Shown: one piece after another, positions 8,430 to 18,600 of the stretch
How the letters are laid out: each line of letters starts with the position of its first letter
Numbering within the stretch: the stretch's first letter is position 1
Assembly (NCBI GenBank): GCA_910586975.1
Contig: CAJUKX010000015.1
Coordinates: 1 to 63,826, forward strand
Reading direction: 5' to 3'
From: an uncultured Muribaculaceae bacterium
Lineage (GTDB): Bacteria > Bacteroidota > Bacteroidia > Bacteroidales > Muribaculaceae
DNA: 63,826 nucleotides
Program-made: the position numbers and the translations under genes
The notes under the pieces: generated by a model
What the model was told of the DNA's origin: nothing
The model's input: the letters and a program-made list of their open reading frames with translations, nothing else
Database searches by the model: none

Positions 8430-9212
8430 TCATGAAGGGATCTGTATCACTTTTGTTTCGCCGTTGAGTTTCAGCTTCAGACGCATGTCAGAGAACTTTG
8501 TGAGCTTTTTAAATTTGGCGGTTATTGTATTTGTCTTGCCCCAGTTGGCATCAACATTCGAGGCCTTGTAGGTCTTGCCGTTGCATTCCAGCACTATATT
8601 ATCTATAGAGAGACCGTCTTTCAGGTTTTTGCCTTCGTTCTGAACGGTGAATACAATAGTTGTATTGCGGCCATGGTTGTCGATGCTTTTGAAGTCTACC
8701 TTATAGCCGTTGACATTCACGGTTCTGTTGCGGCTGCTTACAGCTTTAGGTGCTTTTGGAGCCTTAGAGGGTGTGGGTGCTTTGGGGCTTCTTACGTTGT
8801 GGTTGCGATACTGGCGGCGTATTTTCTTTTCGAGCTGATATACATTCCATATCTGGGTTTGGGTGAGGAATGAAGAGTATATCTGATAATACTTTTTATG
8901 AAGTTTTATCTGCTGCTCGCTGCTTTCTATCTGGTTTTTGATTAGCTTCTCGGCATCGGCATCGGTGGCAGGAGCCTTGTTTGACGCAGGAGCCTGTTTT
9001 ATCTTCATAGCCTCGCTTTGGTAGCGTGAGTATGCGTCGATAAACTTCTGCGTTTCTTTTGAGTCAAGGTTCAGTCTGTTGGCTATGTAGCAAGCCTGCT
9101 TAACGGCCAACTGTTCGCTTGAAGGCTTTTCTTTTTTTTGTTTGGCAGCTGCAGAGGCGGGTGCGGAGGCTATTGCAGCTGCAAGGATAAGAAGTAGGAA
9201 TCTGAGTTTCAT
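8430..9212 (-). CDS. Secreted protein of the ECF sigma operon
   Basis: A 260-residue exported protein of unknown function. It has a signal peptide (LRFLLLILAAAIASAPASA), then a helical, Lys/Glu-rich domain (about 25-140) reminiscent of the Spy/CpxP-like small helical proteins often found with Bacteroidetes ECF sigma operons. A Pro/Ala/Lys linker follows (about 140-165), then a C-terminal beta domain (about 165-260). It is the third gene after the sigma factor and its membrane partner, so it may be a target or a periplasmic sensor of that system. The Spy-like link is by pattern only. Confidence 0.65.
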   Translation of the reverse strand: MKLRFLLLILAAAIASAPASAAAKQKKEKPSSEQLAVKQACYIANRLNLDSKETQKFIDAYSRYQSEAMKIKQAPASNKAPATDADAEKLIKNQIESSEQQIKLHKKYYQIYSSFLTQTQIWNVYQLEKKIRRQYRNHNVRSPKAPTPSKAPKAPKAVSSRNRTVNVNGYKVDFKSIDNHGRNTTIVFTVQNEGKNLKDGLSIDNIVLECNGKTYKASNVDANWGKTNTITAKFKKLTKFSDMRLKLKLNGETKVIQIPS

Positions 9213-9222
9213 GTTAAACAGT

Positions 9223-9543
9223 TTAGAAATTGAGGAAAAGATCGTCTTCGTACATGTCGAGAATCTGGTCGCGGTCGGCCGACGACAGTCTCATGAAGTC
9301 TTCGTTGAGGTCGTTAAGACTAATGTTGTTGCTTTCATTGAATATGAAAATAGATCCGAGCACCAGGATTATAGCTGCTGCTGCGGCAGCTGCGTATGCT
9401 CTGAAAGACGTGAAGAACCTGCGGCGCACTACCTTGCGCGGTTCTTGTTCTATCCGGGCCATAATCAGGTCGGCAGAACTTTCGAAGAAGCCTTCGGGCA
9501 CTTTATAAGGCGTGCGTTTGCCTATTTGATCGAGGTTACTCAT
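9223..9543 (-). CDS. Small membrane protein, putative anti-sigma factor
   Basis: A 106-residue protein with a cytoplasmic N-terminus (about 1-45, starting MSNLDQIGKRTPYKVPEGFF), one membrane helix rich in Ala/Ile (about 50-68) and an acidic periplasmic tail. The KxPYxVPEGFF opening is common in small Bacteroidetes proteins encoded beside ECF sigma factors. Its start overlaps the sigma-factor stop by 4 nt (ATGA), strong support for a sigma/anti-sigma pair. No zinc-binding motif is visible, so binding to the sigma factor is inferred from context. Confidence 0.65.
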   Translation of the reverse strand: MSNLDQIGKRTPYKVPEGFFESSADLIMARIEQEPRKVVRRRFFTSFRAYAAAAAAAIILVLGSIFIFNESNNISLNDLNEDFMRLSSADRDQILDMYEDDLFLNF

Positions 9544-10064
9544 GATTTTATAGCGTTTACAATTTTTTCTTTAGCGAGATGATAATTTACCTTTACCGCC
9601 GAGACAGATGTATCTACGGCATCAGCTATTTCCTGATACGACAGTTCATCGTAGTATCGCATGTTGAAAACGGCTCTTTGCTTGGGCGGCAGCGCCAGTA
9701 TGGCCTTTTGCAGCTTCACGGCTTCGAGGTCGGAGTAGTCCACATATTCGTCGGCCAATGGATGCACGGTAGAGTCGTCGTCAATCTGAACCATTGGCTC
9801 GGGCCGGCGCTCTATCATTCTCATTGCCTCGTTGGTCGCTATCCTGAATATCCATGAGGTGAGGGAGGAGGCATCGCCTTTGAATGAGTCGAAATTGCGG
9901 TAAATACGTATAAATGTCTCTTGAAGGGCGTCGGAAGCATCATCGTGTGAGCCCAGCAGGCGGCGGAGGTGCCAGTATAGCTTCTCCTGATAAGCGTCGA
10001 GCAGCAGTCTGAAGCCTTTGTGCATGTCGGCACGCATATTTTTTATGATACTTTTGTTGTCCAT
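9540..10064 (-). CDS. ECF-family RNA polymerase sigma factor
   Basis: A 174-residue sigma-70 family factor lacking regions 1 and 3. Region 2 (about 25-95) includes DALQETFIRIYRNF and the -10 reading stretch SWIFRIATNEAMR; region 4 (about 120-170) has LPPKQRAVFNMRYY and the HTH SYQEIADAVDTSVSAVKV. It begins a three-gene operon with a membrane partner and a secreted protein, so it most likely responds to envelope conditions. A degenerate -7 box (TAACTTTT on the minus strand) lies about 30 nt before the start. Confidence 0.92.
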   Translation of the reverse strand: MDNKSIIKNMRADMHKGFRLLLDAYQEKLYWHLRRLLGSHDDASDALQETFIRIYRNFDSFKGDASSLTSWIFRIATNEAMRMIERRPEPMVQIDDDSTVHPLADEYVDYSDLEAVKLQKAILALPPKQRAVFNMRYYDELSYQEIADAVDTSVSAVKVNYHLAKEKIVNAIKS

Positions 10065-10175
10065 CGCTTATAAGACCCGCGTGTTTCGCAAAAGTTAAAT
10101 TATAAGTAAACATTGAAGAATAGTTTATATCATCTGCTTGCCTTATGAACGCATCTTTCACTTCTTCTTAAATGA

Positions 10176-10204
10176 GAAAAAGCCGGAATTATTCCGGCTT
10201 TTTC
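10176..10204 (-). terminator. Terminator after the alcohol dehydrogenase gene
   Basis: A 12-13 bp stem AAAAAGCCGGAA/TTCCGGCTTTTT ends in a T run on either strand. It lies 30 nt after the adh stop. Confidence 0.85.
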
Positions 10205-10233
10205 AATTTCTTTGTAATTAGGATGTGCGCAGA

Positions 10234-11388
10234 TCAGAGCACTTTTGTGTAGAGGGCCAGGGTGTCTTCGTATGAGCATTCGCGGGGATTGCCGGGAGTG
10301 CATACGTCGGCCATGGCAGCTTCGGCCAGCTTGGGCAGGTCTTCGGCCTTGATACCGAGTTCCGACAGGTGCTGGGGGATGCCTACACGTACTGCGAGGT
10401 CGCGTACGGCCTTGATGGCTGCCTGTGCAGCTTCTTCGGCCGACATGCCTGTGGTGTAAACGTTCATGGCCTTGGCTATGTCAACATATTTGTCGAGGGC
10501 TGCGGGAGCGTTGTACTCCATGATTGTGGGCAGCAGCAGAGCGTTGGCCACACCGTGGGGTATGTCGAAGATAGCACCCAGGGGGTGAGCCATTCCGTGA
10601 ACCAGACCCAGACCTACGTTTGAGAATGCCATACCGGCAATGTACTGTGCTACGGCCATGCCGTTGCGAGCCTCGGCGTTGGTGGGTTCGTTAACAGCTG
10701 TTTCGAGATATTTGTTGATCATCTCGATGGCCTTGATTTCAAACATGTCGCTCATTTCCCATGCGCCCTTGGTGATGAGGCCTTCGATAGCGTGGGTGAG
10801 GGCGTCGAGACCGGTTGATGCGGTAAGGCTGCGGGGCAGCGAGTACATCAGTTCGGCGTCGACAATGGCGATGGCGGGGATGTCGTTGGGGTCAACGCAT
10901 ACCATTTTCTTCTGGTTGACCTCGTCGGTGATCACATAGTTGATGGTGACTTCGGCAGCGGTGCCTGCGGTGGTGGGGAGAGCTATCACAGGTACTGACT
11001 TGTGCTTGGTGGGAGCGCAACCTTCGAGCGAGACAACATCGGCAAACTCGGGGTTGTTGGTAATGATACCTACAGCCTTGGCTGTATCCATGGCCGAGCC
11101 GCCGCCGATGGCGATGATGAAGTCGGCGCCGCTCTGAGCAAAGGCGTCAACACCGGCTTTTACGTTTGATACGGTAGGATTGGGTTTTACCTCGCTGAAT
11201 ACCTCGAAGGGTATTTCGGCCGAGCGCAATACTTCAAACACTTTTTCAGCCACACCAAACTGGATGAGCGACTTGTCGGTCACAACCAGGGCTTTGTGAA
11301 GGCCGAGACGTGATACTTCCTGGGGCACTACAGCGCGGGCGCCGGGTCCGAAATAAGAAACTTCGTTCAGTACAAAACGGTTAATCAT
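10234..11388 (-). CDS. Iron-dependent alcohol dehydrogenase
   Basis: A 384-residue group III (iron-activated) alcohol dehydrogenase that interconverts alcohols and aldehydes with NAD(P)H. The cofactor loop GGGSAMDTAKA lies near 97-107, and the metal-binding signature GLVHGMAHPLGAIFDIPHG near 262-280 carries conserved histidines. It resembles lactaldehyde/propanediol or butanol dehydrogenases; the substrate is not certain. It follows queA by 42 nt in the same direction with no clear own promoter, so read-through from the ftsX-queA operon is possible. A fermentation redox role is an inference. Confidence 0.9.
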   Translation of the reverse strand: MINRFVLNEVSYFGPGARAVVPQEVSRLGLHKALVVTDKSLIQFGVAEKVFEVLRSAEIPFEVFSEVKPNPTVSNVKAGVDAFAQSGADFIIAIGGGSAMDTAKAVGIITNNPEFADVVSLEGCAPTKHKSVPVIALPTTAGTAAEVTINYVITDEVNQKKMVCVDPNDIPAIAIVDAELMYSLPRSLTASTGLDALTHAIEGLITKGAWEMSDMFEIKAIEMINKYLETAVNEPTNAEARNGMAVAQYIAGMAFSNVGLGLVHGMAHPLGAIFDIPHGVANALLLPTIMEYNAPAALDKYVDIAKAMNVYTTGMSAEEAAQAAIKAVRDLAVRVGIPQHLSELGIKAEDLPKLAEAAMADVCTPGNPRECSYEDTLALYTKVL

Positions 11389-11430
11389 TGTAATAGCAAA
11401 TAATGGTTATAGTTTAAGTAAATAGTTGTG

Positions 11431-12480
11431 TCATCGTATCAGCATCACATCGCCGTATGTGCCGAATTGGTAGCCTTCTTCCACAGCCACCTCGTAGGCA
11501 TGCATCACGTTTTCGTAGCCGCCGAATGCAGCCACCATCATGAGCATGGTGGAGTAGGGCAGGTGGAAGTCGGTGAGCATTGAGGAGCATACCGTGAAGT
11601 CGTAGGGCGGGAAGATGAACTTGTTGGTCCAGCCCTGGTATACCTTCATGTGTCCGCCCATTGAAGTGGCCGAGTCAATGCCTCGCAGTACCGAAGTGCC
11701 TATGGCGCATACCTGCTTGCCGTTGTCCTTGGCTTTGTTTACTATGTCGACCAACTCGGGCGATGCGTCCATCTGTTCAGAGTCCATACGGTGTTTGGTA
11801 AGGTCTTCCACGTCGATTTCGCGGAAAGTGCCCAGACCCGAGTGTACGGTAATGAAGGCCTGCTCAACGCCCTTGATTTCGAGACGTTTGAGGACTTCGC
11901 GCGAGAAGTGCAGGCCGGCACCGGGCGCTACAACCGCGCCCTCGCGGCGGGCATATAGGGTTTGGTAAGCCTCGGCATCCTCGGGGATGGGTTCGCGGGT
12001 AATGTATGCCGGCAGGGGGGTGTGGCCAAGAGCATAGAGGTCGCGCTTGAATTCATCGTGCGGGCCGTCGTAGAGGAATCGCATTGTGCGTCCGCGCGAT
12101 GTGGTGTTGTCGATTACTTCGGCCACCATGGCGCCGTCTTCGCCGAAGTAAAGCTTGTTGCCTATACGTATCTTGCGGGCAGGTTCCACGAGTACATCCC
12201 ACAGCTTGTTGTCGGCATTGAGTTCGCGGAGCAGAAATACCTCAATACGGGCGCCGGTTTTCTCCTTGTTGCCATAGAGAAGCGCGGGAAACACCTGTGT
12301 GTCGTTGAAGACCATTACGTCGCCCTCGCCATAGTAGCCGAGGATATCCTTGAAATGTTTGTGTTCGATTTCACCTGTTTTACGGTCGAGTACCATCATG
12401 CGGCATTCATCCCTGTCTACAGGGGGATTCTGGGCTATCAGATTATCAGGAAGGCGAAATTTAAATTGTGACAGTTTCAT
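11431..12480 (-). CDS. queA: S-adenosylmethionine:tRNA ribosyltransferase-isomerase
   Basis: Adds the epoxycyclopentane-precursor ribosyl group from SAM to 7-aminomethyl-7-deazaguanine in tRNA, the penultimate step of queuosine synthesis. It is 349 residues, normal for QueA, starting MKLSQFKFRLPDNLIAQNPP; the strings MVLDRKTG, MVFNDTQVFPALL, GAGLHFS and SVLRGIDS fit the family. The reading frame stays open for 249 nt upstream into truB, but homology starts at the ATG at 12480, which I chose. It is the last core gene of the ftsX-DUF3098-uppP-truB-queA operon, 44 nt after truB. Confidence 0.95.
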   Translation of the reverse strand: MKLSQFKFRLPDNLIAQNPPVDRDECRMMVLDRKTGEIEHKHFKDILGYYGEGDVMVFNDTQVFPALLYGNKEKTGARIEVFLLRELNADNKLWDVLVEPARKIRIGNKLYFGEDGAMVAEVIDNTTSRGRTMRFLYDGPHDEFKRDLYALGHTPLPAYITREPIPEDAEAYQTLYARREGAVVAPGAGLHFSREVLKRLEIKGVEQAFITVHSGLGTFREIDVEDLTKHRMDSEQMDASPELVDIVNKAKDNGKQVCAIGTSVLRGIDSATSMGGHMKVYQGWTNKFIFPPYDFTVCSSMLTDFHLPYSTMLMMVAAFGGYENVMHAYEVAVEEGYQFGTYGDVMLIR

Positions 12481-12524
12481 ATCTTCGGTGTTTATATCTA
12501 TGAACGAACGTTTTTTATGCTTAA

Positions 12525-13250
12525 TTAAGAGACTCTGTTGCCGTCCCACCAGTCGGGATATTCGAGCGGAGCCTCGGCTATTAGTGTGGCCACGCGGTCG
12601 GGCGGCAGGCAGTCGTCGAGTGTGACGGCTCCCACGCGGGTGCGGCGCAGGTCGGTGAGATGGGCCCCCGAGCCCAGGGCTTGCCCTATGTCGCGGGCGA
12701 GGGCTCTGATGTAGGTGCCCTTTGAGCATACCACACGCACCTTAAGCTCGGTCTGCGTGTAGTCCAAGAGTTCTATCTCGTCGATTACAAGAATCTTGGG
12801 CTTGAGGTCTACTTCTTCGCCGCGTCGGGCCAGGTCGTAGGCTCTTACGCCTTCGATTTTGCAAGCCGAATATGCCGGTGGCACCTGCTCAATGCGGCCT
12901 TTGAACTTTTGCAGGGTCTCCTCTACCATGGGCCGGCTTATATGGTCGGTGGGGTAGGTGGCGTCGACCGGAGTTTCCAGATCAAACGACGGAGTGGTGG
13001 CCCCCAGGGCAATGGTGGCTATATATTCCTTGACTCCGCCCTGCAGCTCCTCGATACGTTTGGTGGCGCGGCCGGTGGTGATGATAATCACACCGGTGGC
13101 CAGCGGGTCGAGGGTTCCGGCGTGTCCTACCTTGAATTTCTTCAGTTTAAGGCGTCGCAGTATGGCCCCGCGCACACGCTTTACGGCGTCAAACGAGGTC
13201 CAGCCCTTGGGCTTGTCTATGCAGATTATCTCACCTGTGAAAAAATCCAT
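12525..13250 (-). CDS. truB: tRNA pseudouridine-55 synthase
   Basis: Makes pseudouridine at position 55 of the tRNA T loop. At 241 residues it is a short TruB with the core domain and little C-terminal extension. Motif I is KPKGWTSFDAVKRVR (about 13-28) and the catalytic Asp lies in GHAGTLDPLATG (about 43-54). The short C-terminus (ending PDWWDGNRVS) replaces the usual PUA domain. It lies 15 nt after uppP in a conserved operon. Confidence 0.95.
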   Translation of the reverse strand: MDFFTGEIICIDKPKGWTSFDAVKRVRGAILRRLKLKKFKVGHAGTLDPLATGVIIITTGRATKRIEELQGGVKEYIATIALGATTPSFDLETPVDATYPTDHISRPMVEETLQKFKGRIEQVPPAYSACKIEGVRAYDLARRGEEVDLKPKILVIDEIELLDYTQTELKVRVVCSKGTYIRALARDIGQALGSGAHLTDLRRTRVGAVTLDDCLPPDRVATLIAEAPLEYPDWWDGNRVS

Positions 13251-13265
13251 GGCTTACTATGAGGT

Positions 13266-14105
13266 TTAATAAATTATGCAGAGTATACCTGCGGCAAGGC
13301 AATATACGGCAAACCATATCAGTTTGCCCTTCTTTACAATCTCAATCATCCAGCGGCATGCTATACAGCCTACTATGAAGGCTGTGAGAAAGCCTGCCAG
13401 CAGCGGCTGCCATCCTATCGACTGCATCACTGTGGCAGCCGGGTCGGTGATATAGTCTTTTATATCAAGCACTGCCTGACCCAGTATGGGGATGATAACC
13501 ATGAGGAAAGAGAAGCGGGCTACCTGAGCGCGCTTGTCGCCTATGATTATACCGGTTGCTATGGTGGTGCCTGAGCGCGACAGTCCGGGCAGTACGGCAA
13601 TAGCCTGTGCGCAGCCTATGATGAATGCGTCTAAATATGTGATGTCGCGCGGCTGATAGGGCTGTTTGCCTTTGGGCGCGTCGTCGAGCGGACGGGTGCG
13701 GAAGAAGTATGAGAAAGACAGTAGGGCGGCGGTCACCAGCAGACAGATGCCTACCATGGTGAGGTCGGTGCCGAAAAACGATTCTATCACATCCTTGAAG
13801 CACAGTCCCACTATACCTACAGGTATGCAGGAGATGAGTATCTTGACTACAGTATGGAAGTTATTGTCGCGTTTGAAGCAGAAAAATGATGTGACCAGAG
13901 GTACGAATTCGTGCCACAGCACCACTATGGTCGAAAGTACCGTGGCTATATGCAGTACTACGTCAAACTCCAGACTTTCTTCGCCCGAGAGGTCGAGCCC
14001 GAGTATCTCGCGGAATATTTCGAGGTGTCCCGACGAACTAATTGGCAGGAACTCGGCAAGTCCCTGTACCAAACCCATTATCAACGCATTGAGTATATCC
14101 ATCAA
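13266..14105 (-). CDS. uppP: Undecaprenyl-diphosphatase
   Basis: Recycles undecaprenyl diphosphate to the monophosphate carrier used for peptidoglycan and other envelope polymers. The 279-residue membrane protein has about eight hydrophobic segments and both BacA/UppP signatures: GLAEFLPISSSGHLEI near 15-30 and the LPGLSRSGTT stretch near 170-180. It stands 3 nt after the DUF3098 gene. Loss of this activity raises bacitracin sensitivity in bacteria generally. Confidence 0.95.
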   Translation of the reverse strand: MMDILNALIMGLVQGLAEFLPISSSGHLEIFREILGLDLSGEESLEFDVVLHIATVLSTIVVLWHEFVPLVTSFFCFKRDNNFHTVVKILISCIPVGIVGLCFKDVIESFFGTDLTMVGICLLVTAALLSFSYFFRTRPLDDAPKGKQPYQPRDITYLDAFIIGCAQAIAVLPGLSRSGTTIATGIIIGDKRAQVARFSFLMVIIPILGQAVLDIKDYITDPAATVMQSIGWQPLLAGFLTAFIVGCIACRWMIEIVKKGKLIWFAVYCLAAGILCIIY

Positions 14106-14108
14106 TCC

Positions 14109-14381
14109 TTATTTTTTGCGCGGTTTAAGGCAAACGGCAATAGCCATCACTACAAATCCGAGGAAGCAAATAGCGGGGCCAACCACTATGCGGCGGGTGC
14201 TGAATATGTCGGGGTTGAACTGTTCGGGGGTGCTTGAACCGCCCAGCATAAGCAGAAAACCGAGTACAATCATAATCCCGGCCACGGCCATGATAATGAA
14301 GTTGTTGCGGCCCAGAGGCATTGTGGAGAAGTCCTGGCGCTGTATGCCGTCAGACTTATTCTGATAAGAAGGAGTAGTCAT
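14109..14381 (-). CDS. DUF3098 small membrane protein
   Basis: A 90-residue protein with two membrane helices (about 28-48 and 65-84) joined by a short loop SSTPEQFNPDIFSTRR. Its position between ftsX and uppP is the usual place of DUF3098 proteins in Bacteroidales. Function is unknown; the neighbourhood suggests an envelope or division role. It is spaced 16 nt after ftsX and 3 nt before uppP. Confidence 0.85.
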   Translation of the reverse strand: MTTPSYQNKSDGIQRQDFSTMPLGRNNFIIMAVAGIMIVLGFLLMLGGSSTPEQFNPDIFSTRRIVVGPAICFLGFVVMAIAVCLKPRKK

Positions 14382-14397
14382 ATATTAATTTAAAATA

Positions 14398-15276
14398 CTA
14401 TTTCATAAACATTTCGTCGTAGTCGGCGCGCAGGTAGCGGTTGGTGGCTACGGTAGAGGCCAGTGCGCAAATCAGTATGCCGAGCAGAGCCATTGCGATG
14501 AATATCATGGCCATATCGGTCCAGCCGAGCAGCAGGTTGACCATGGGGTCGAAGGTGGCGGCGTATGCCCTGAGGGCAGCCAACAGGGCTATGGCCACAC
14601 CGGCGGCTATGGCTCCGGTGGCTATACCGGCCAGGATGAAAGGCCGGCGTATGAATGCTCCCGTTGCACCCACCAGCTTCATGGTGTGGATGATGAAGCG
14701 GCGCGAGTACACGGCCAGGCTCACGGTATTGTTGATCAGCACAAACGATATGATCAGCAGGGCGATGGCCACGGCCAACAGCACTACCGACAGACGGTGG
14801 AGCACTGAATTGACACTGTTTACCACAGCCGAGTCGGTGATAACTTCCTCAACCGCGGCATCTTTTGAGATGGAGGCCGACAAGGCTCCTATGCTGTCGG
14901 CGCAGGCATATACGGGCTTAACCTTAACATCAAATTCGGCGCCGAAAGGATTCTCGCCGTCGAGCATTGATTCGATGTCCTCGCCCATCAGTTGGCTTTC
15001 CTGAGCCAAAATTGATTCGGGAGAGCTGAATTGATAGGATGCCAGGCCGGGTGTGGCGCCAAGCAGGCGCTTGACACGGGTGACATCGTCGGCCGAAGCA
15101 GCCGGCGACAGCTTCACCACAAATCCCATATTGCTGCGGATATCATCGCTGAGACCGTGTGAAGCGACAAGAGTCATGCCAAGAATACCTAAAATCAGCA
15201 GGACCAGGGTCACACTGATAATGGAAGTGAGCCGCGAGCCCAAGGTAGATATTTTAGCGAATCTTTTTTTACTCAT
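14398..15276 (-). CDS. ftsX: Cell division protein FtsX
   Basis: The membrane half of the FtsEX complex, which couples division to activation of peptidoglycan hydrolases. The 292 residues show a cytoplasmic start (MSKKRFAKISTLGSRL), a first membrane helix (about 16-38), a periplasmic domain (to about 165) and three more helices; the typical TMKLVGATGAFIRRPF lies near 197-212. ftsE is not adjacent. It heads the operon ftsX-DUF3098-uppP-truB-queA, all envelope or RNA-modification genes, with tandem -7 boxes upstream. Confidence 0.92.
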   Translation of the reverse strand: MSKKRFAKISTLGSRLTSIISVTLVLLILGILGMTLVASHGLSDDIRSNMGFVVKLSPAASADDVTRVKRLLGATPGLASYQFSSPESILAQESQLMGEDIESMLDGENPFGAEFDVKVKPVYACADSIGALSASISKDAAVEEVITDSAVVNSVNSVLHRLSVVLLAVAIALLIISFVLINNTVSLAVYSRRFIIHTMKLVGATGAFIRRPFILAGIATGAIAAGVAIALLAALRAYAATFDPMVNLLLGWTDMAMIFIAMALLGILICALASTVATNRYLRADYDEMFMK

Positions 15277-15337
15277 AAACAGGGGTAGATTGCAAGCCTA
15301 AACACGTGACGGATAAAATAGCGCGACGCAACTACTG

Positions 15338-15356
15338 CAAAATTAGTGCAAAATTA
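15338..15356 (-). promoter_or_regulatory. Tandem -7 boxes for the ftsX operon
   Basis: Two minus-strand copies of TAATTTTG (15338-15345 and 15349-15356) match TAnnTTTG. A CTTG 20 nt upstream of the second is a partial -33. The remaining part of 15277-15600 holds only the divergent nifJ promoter. Confidence 0.5.
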
Positions 15357-15504
15357 CGACATTTTTAAGCCGATGTCAAGAGATTCGGCCGTTTTTTTAG
15401 GGTAAGAAATGATTTTATACTTTTTTATACAAAAACCACATGGATATTGTACGGATAATAACGCTTTTTGAACTTTTTTACTACAAAACCACATTATTTT
15501 TTAC

Positions 15505-15512
15505 TATCTTTG
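15505..15512 (+). promoter_or_regulatory. -7 box of the nifJ promoter
   Basis: TATCTTTG matches TAnnTTTG and lies 88 nt before the start codon. The -33 area is T-rich without an exact TTTG. Confidence 0.6.
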
Positions 15513-15600
15513 CAGTCGGAAATTGAAAGTCATGTATTTCAACACAAAGAGTGAAGTCTGACCAATCATTACGAAATTTTAGTATTAACCTTGATAAATT

Positions 15601-18600
15601 ATGAGTAAGGACAAGAAATTCTTGACTTGCGACGGTAACCAGGCTGCTGCACACGTGAGCTATATGTTCTCGGAAGTAGCCGCCATTTACCCCATCACCC
15701 CCTCGTCGACAATGGCTGAATATGTTGACGAATGGAGTGCTGCCGGTCGCAAAAACATCTTTGGTGAAACAGTACTTGTGCAGGAAATGCAATCAGAAGG
15801 CGGCGCCGCCGGTGCCGTTCACGGTTCGCTTCAGGCCGGTGCTCTCACCACCACCTACACCGCATCGCAGGGTCTGCTGCTGATGATCCCCAACATGTAC
15901 AAAATCGCAGGTGAGCTGCTGCCTTGTGTATTCCACGTATCGGCCCGCACACTTGCATCTCACGCACTCTCAATCTTCGGTGACCACCAGGATGTGATGT
16001 CGGTTCGTCAGACCGGTTTCGCCATGCTGGCCGAAGGATCTGTGCAGGAAGTTATGGACCTGGCCGGTGTAGCTCACCTCTCGACCATCAAGTCGAGCGT
16101 TCCTTTTGTTAACTTCTTCGACGGCTTCCGTACTTCTCACGAAATCCAGAAAATCGAAGTTATGGAACAGGAAGACCTTGCTCCGCTGCTCGACCGCGAG
16201 GCTCTCGCCGACTTCCGCAACCGCGCTCTCACACCCCAGTCACCCGTTGCACGCGGTATGGCTGAAAACAGCGACGTATTCTTCCAGCACCGCGAAGCCT
16301 GCAACAAGCACTACGATGCAGTGCCCGACATCGTTGAAGACTACATGGCCAAGATCTCTACCATCACCGGCCGCGAGTATCACCTCTTCAACTACTACGG
16401 TGCCAAGGATGCCGACCGTGTGATCATCGCCATGGGTTCTGTGACCCAGGCCGCTCAGGAAGCCATCGACCATCTCGTTGCCAACGGCGAAAAGGTAGGT
16501 CTCGTTTCCGTTCACCTGTACCGTCCTTTCTCTGTAAAGCACCTGCTAGCCGCTCTGCCCGAAACAGTAAAGCGCATCGCCGTGCTCGACCGTACCAAAG
16601 AACCCGGTGCAAACGCCGAACCCCTCTACCTTGACGTTAAGGATGCATTCTACGGCAAGGAAAATGCTCCTCTCATCGTAGGCGGCCGCTATGGTCTCGC
16701 TTCAAAGGATACCACTCCTTCGATGATCATCAGCGTATTCGAAAACCTCGCTCTCCCGATGCCCAAGGATCACTTCACCGTAGGTATCGTTGACGATGTT
16801 ACATTCACCTCACTTCCCGAAAAGGAAGAAATGGCTCTGGGCGGTGCAAGCACCTTCGAAGCCAAGTTCTACGGCCTCGGTGCCGACGGTACTGTAGGTG
16901 CCAACAAGAACTCGGTTAAGATCATCGGTGACAACACCAACAAGTATTGCCAGGCTTACTTCGCTTACGACTCCAAGAAGTCGGGTGGTTTCACCTGCTC
17001 GCACCTGCGCTTCGGTGACGATCCCATCCGCTCTACATATCTCGTAAACACCCCCAACTTCGTGGCTTGCCACGTACAGGCATACCTCCACATGTATGAT
17101 GTTACACGTGGTCTGCGCGACGGCGGTACTTTCCTTCTCAACACCATCTGGGAAGGCGACGAACTCGCTGCCAACCTCCCCAACAAGGTTAAGCGCTACT
17201 TTGCCGAACACAATATCACCGTATATTATATCAACGCTACCAAGATCGCTCAGGAAATCGGTCTGGGCAACCGCACCAACACCATCCTCCAGAGCGCATT
17301 CTTCCGTATCACCGAGGTTATCCCCGTTGATCTCGCTGTTGAGCAGATGAAGAAATTCATCGTCAAGAGCTACGGCAAGAAGGGTCAGGACGTTGTCGAC
17401 AAGAACTACGCAGCCGTTGACCGCGGTGTTGAATACCACACCCTCACTGTAGATCCCGCATGGGCTCAGCTCGCCGACGATGCTGCTGTTGAAAACAACG
17501 ATCCCGCTTTCATCAACAACATCGTTCGCCCCATCAACGCTCAGGACGGCGACCTCCTCAAGGTTTCAGACTTCGAAAACATCGCCGACGGCACATGGCA
17601 GCAGGGTACAGCCCGCTACGAAAAGCGCGGTGTGGCTGCTTTCGTTCCCGAATGGCTCTCTGAAAACTGTATCCAGTGTAACAAGTGTGCATACGTTTGC
17701 CCCCACGCTGCCATCCGTCCGTTCGTGCTCAACGCCGACGAAATGGCCGCAGCTCCCTTTGCCGAAGATGCTACCATCCCCACCATCGGCAAGGCTATGG
17801 CAGGCATGCGCTTCATGCAGGCTGTTGACGTGCTCGACTGTCTCGGCTGCAGCAACTGTGTTGATGTATGTCCCGGCAAGAAGGGCGTGAAGGCTCTCAA
17901 GATGATGCCCCTCGAAACTCAGCTCGAAGTGCAGAAAGAATGGGACTACTGCGCCGAAAAGGTTAGCTCGAAGGCTTCGCTGGTTAACGTTCAGCTCACT
18001 CCCAAGGACAGCCAGTTCGCCACTCCCATGTTTGAATTCTCGGGCGCTTGCTCGGGTTGCGGCGAAACTCCCTACGTTAAGCTCGTAAGCCAGCTCTTCG
18101 GCGACCACCAGATGATTGCCAACGCCACCGGTTGCTCGTCAATCTACTCGGGTTCTGTTCCCTCTACCCCCTACTGCACCGACGAAAAGGGTTACGGTCC
18201 TGCATGGGCTAACTCACTCTTCGAAGACTTCGCTGAATTCGGTCTCGGTATGAAGATAGCTTCTGAGAAGATGCGCACCCGCGTAGCCGAAGTGATGAAG
18301 AACATCACCGCCTGCGACAAGTGCTCTGACGAAATCAAGGCTCTCGCCCAGCAGTGGCTCGACAATCCCGAAAGCGCTGCCGCCACACGCGAAGTTGCCG
18401 AGAAGATTGTTCCTCTGTGCGAAGCTTGCAACTGCGACAACTGCAAGGCACTGCTCGACATCAAGGGCTTCATCATGGCTCGCAGCCAGTGGATCATCGC
18501 CGGCGACGGTGCCGCTTACGACATCGGCTTCGGTGGTCTCGACCACGTGCTCGCTTCAGGCAAGAACGTCAACGTTCTCGTACTCGATACCGAAGTTTAC

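Noticed and set aside
12481..12729. Upstream extension of the queA frame
   Set aside because: It overlaps truB and has Pro/Arg/His-rich sequence. QueA homology starts at the ATG at 12480.
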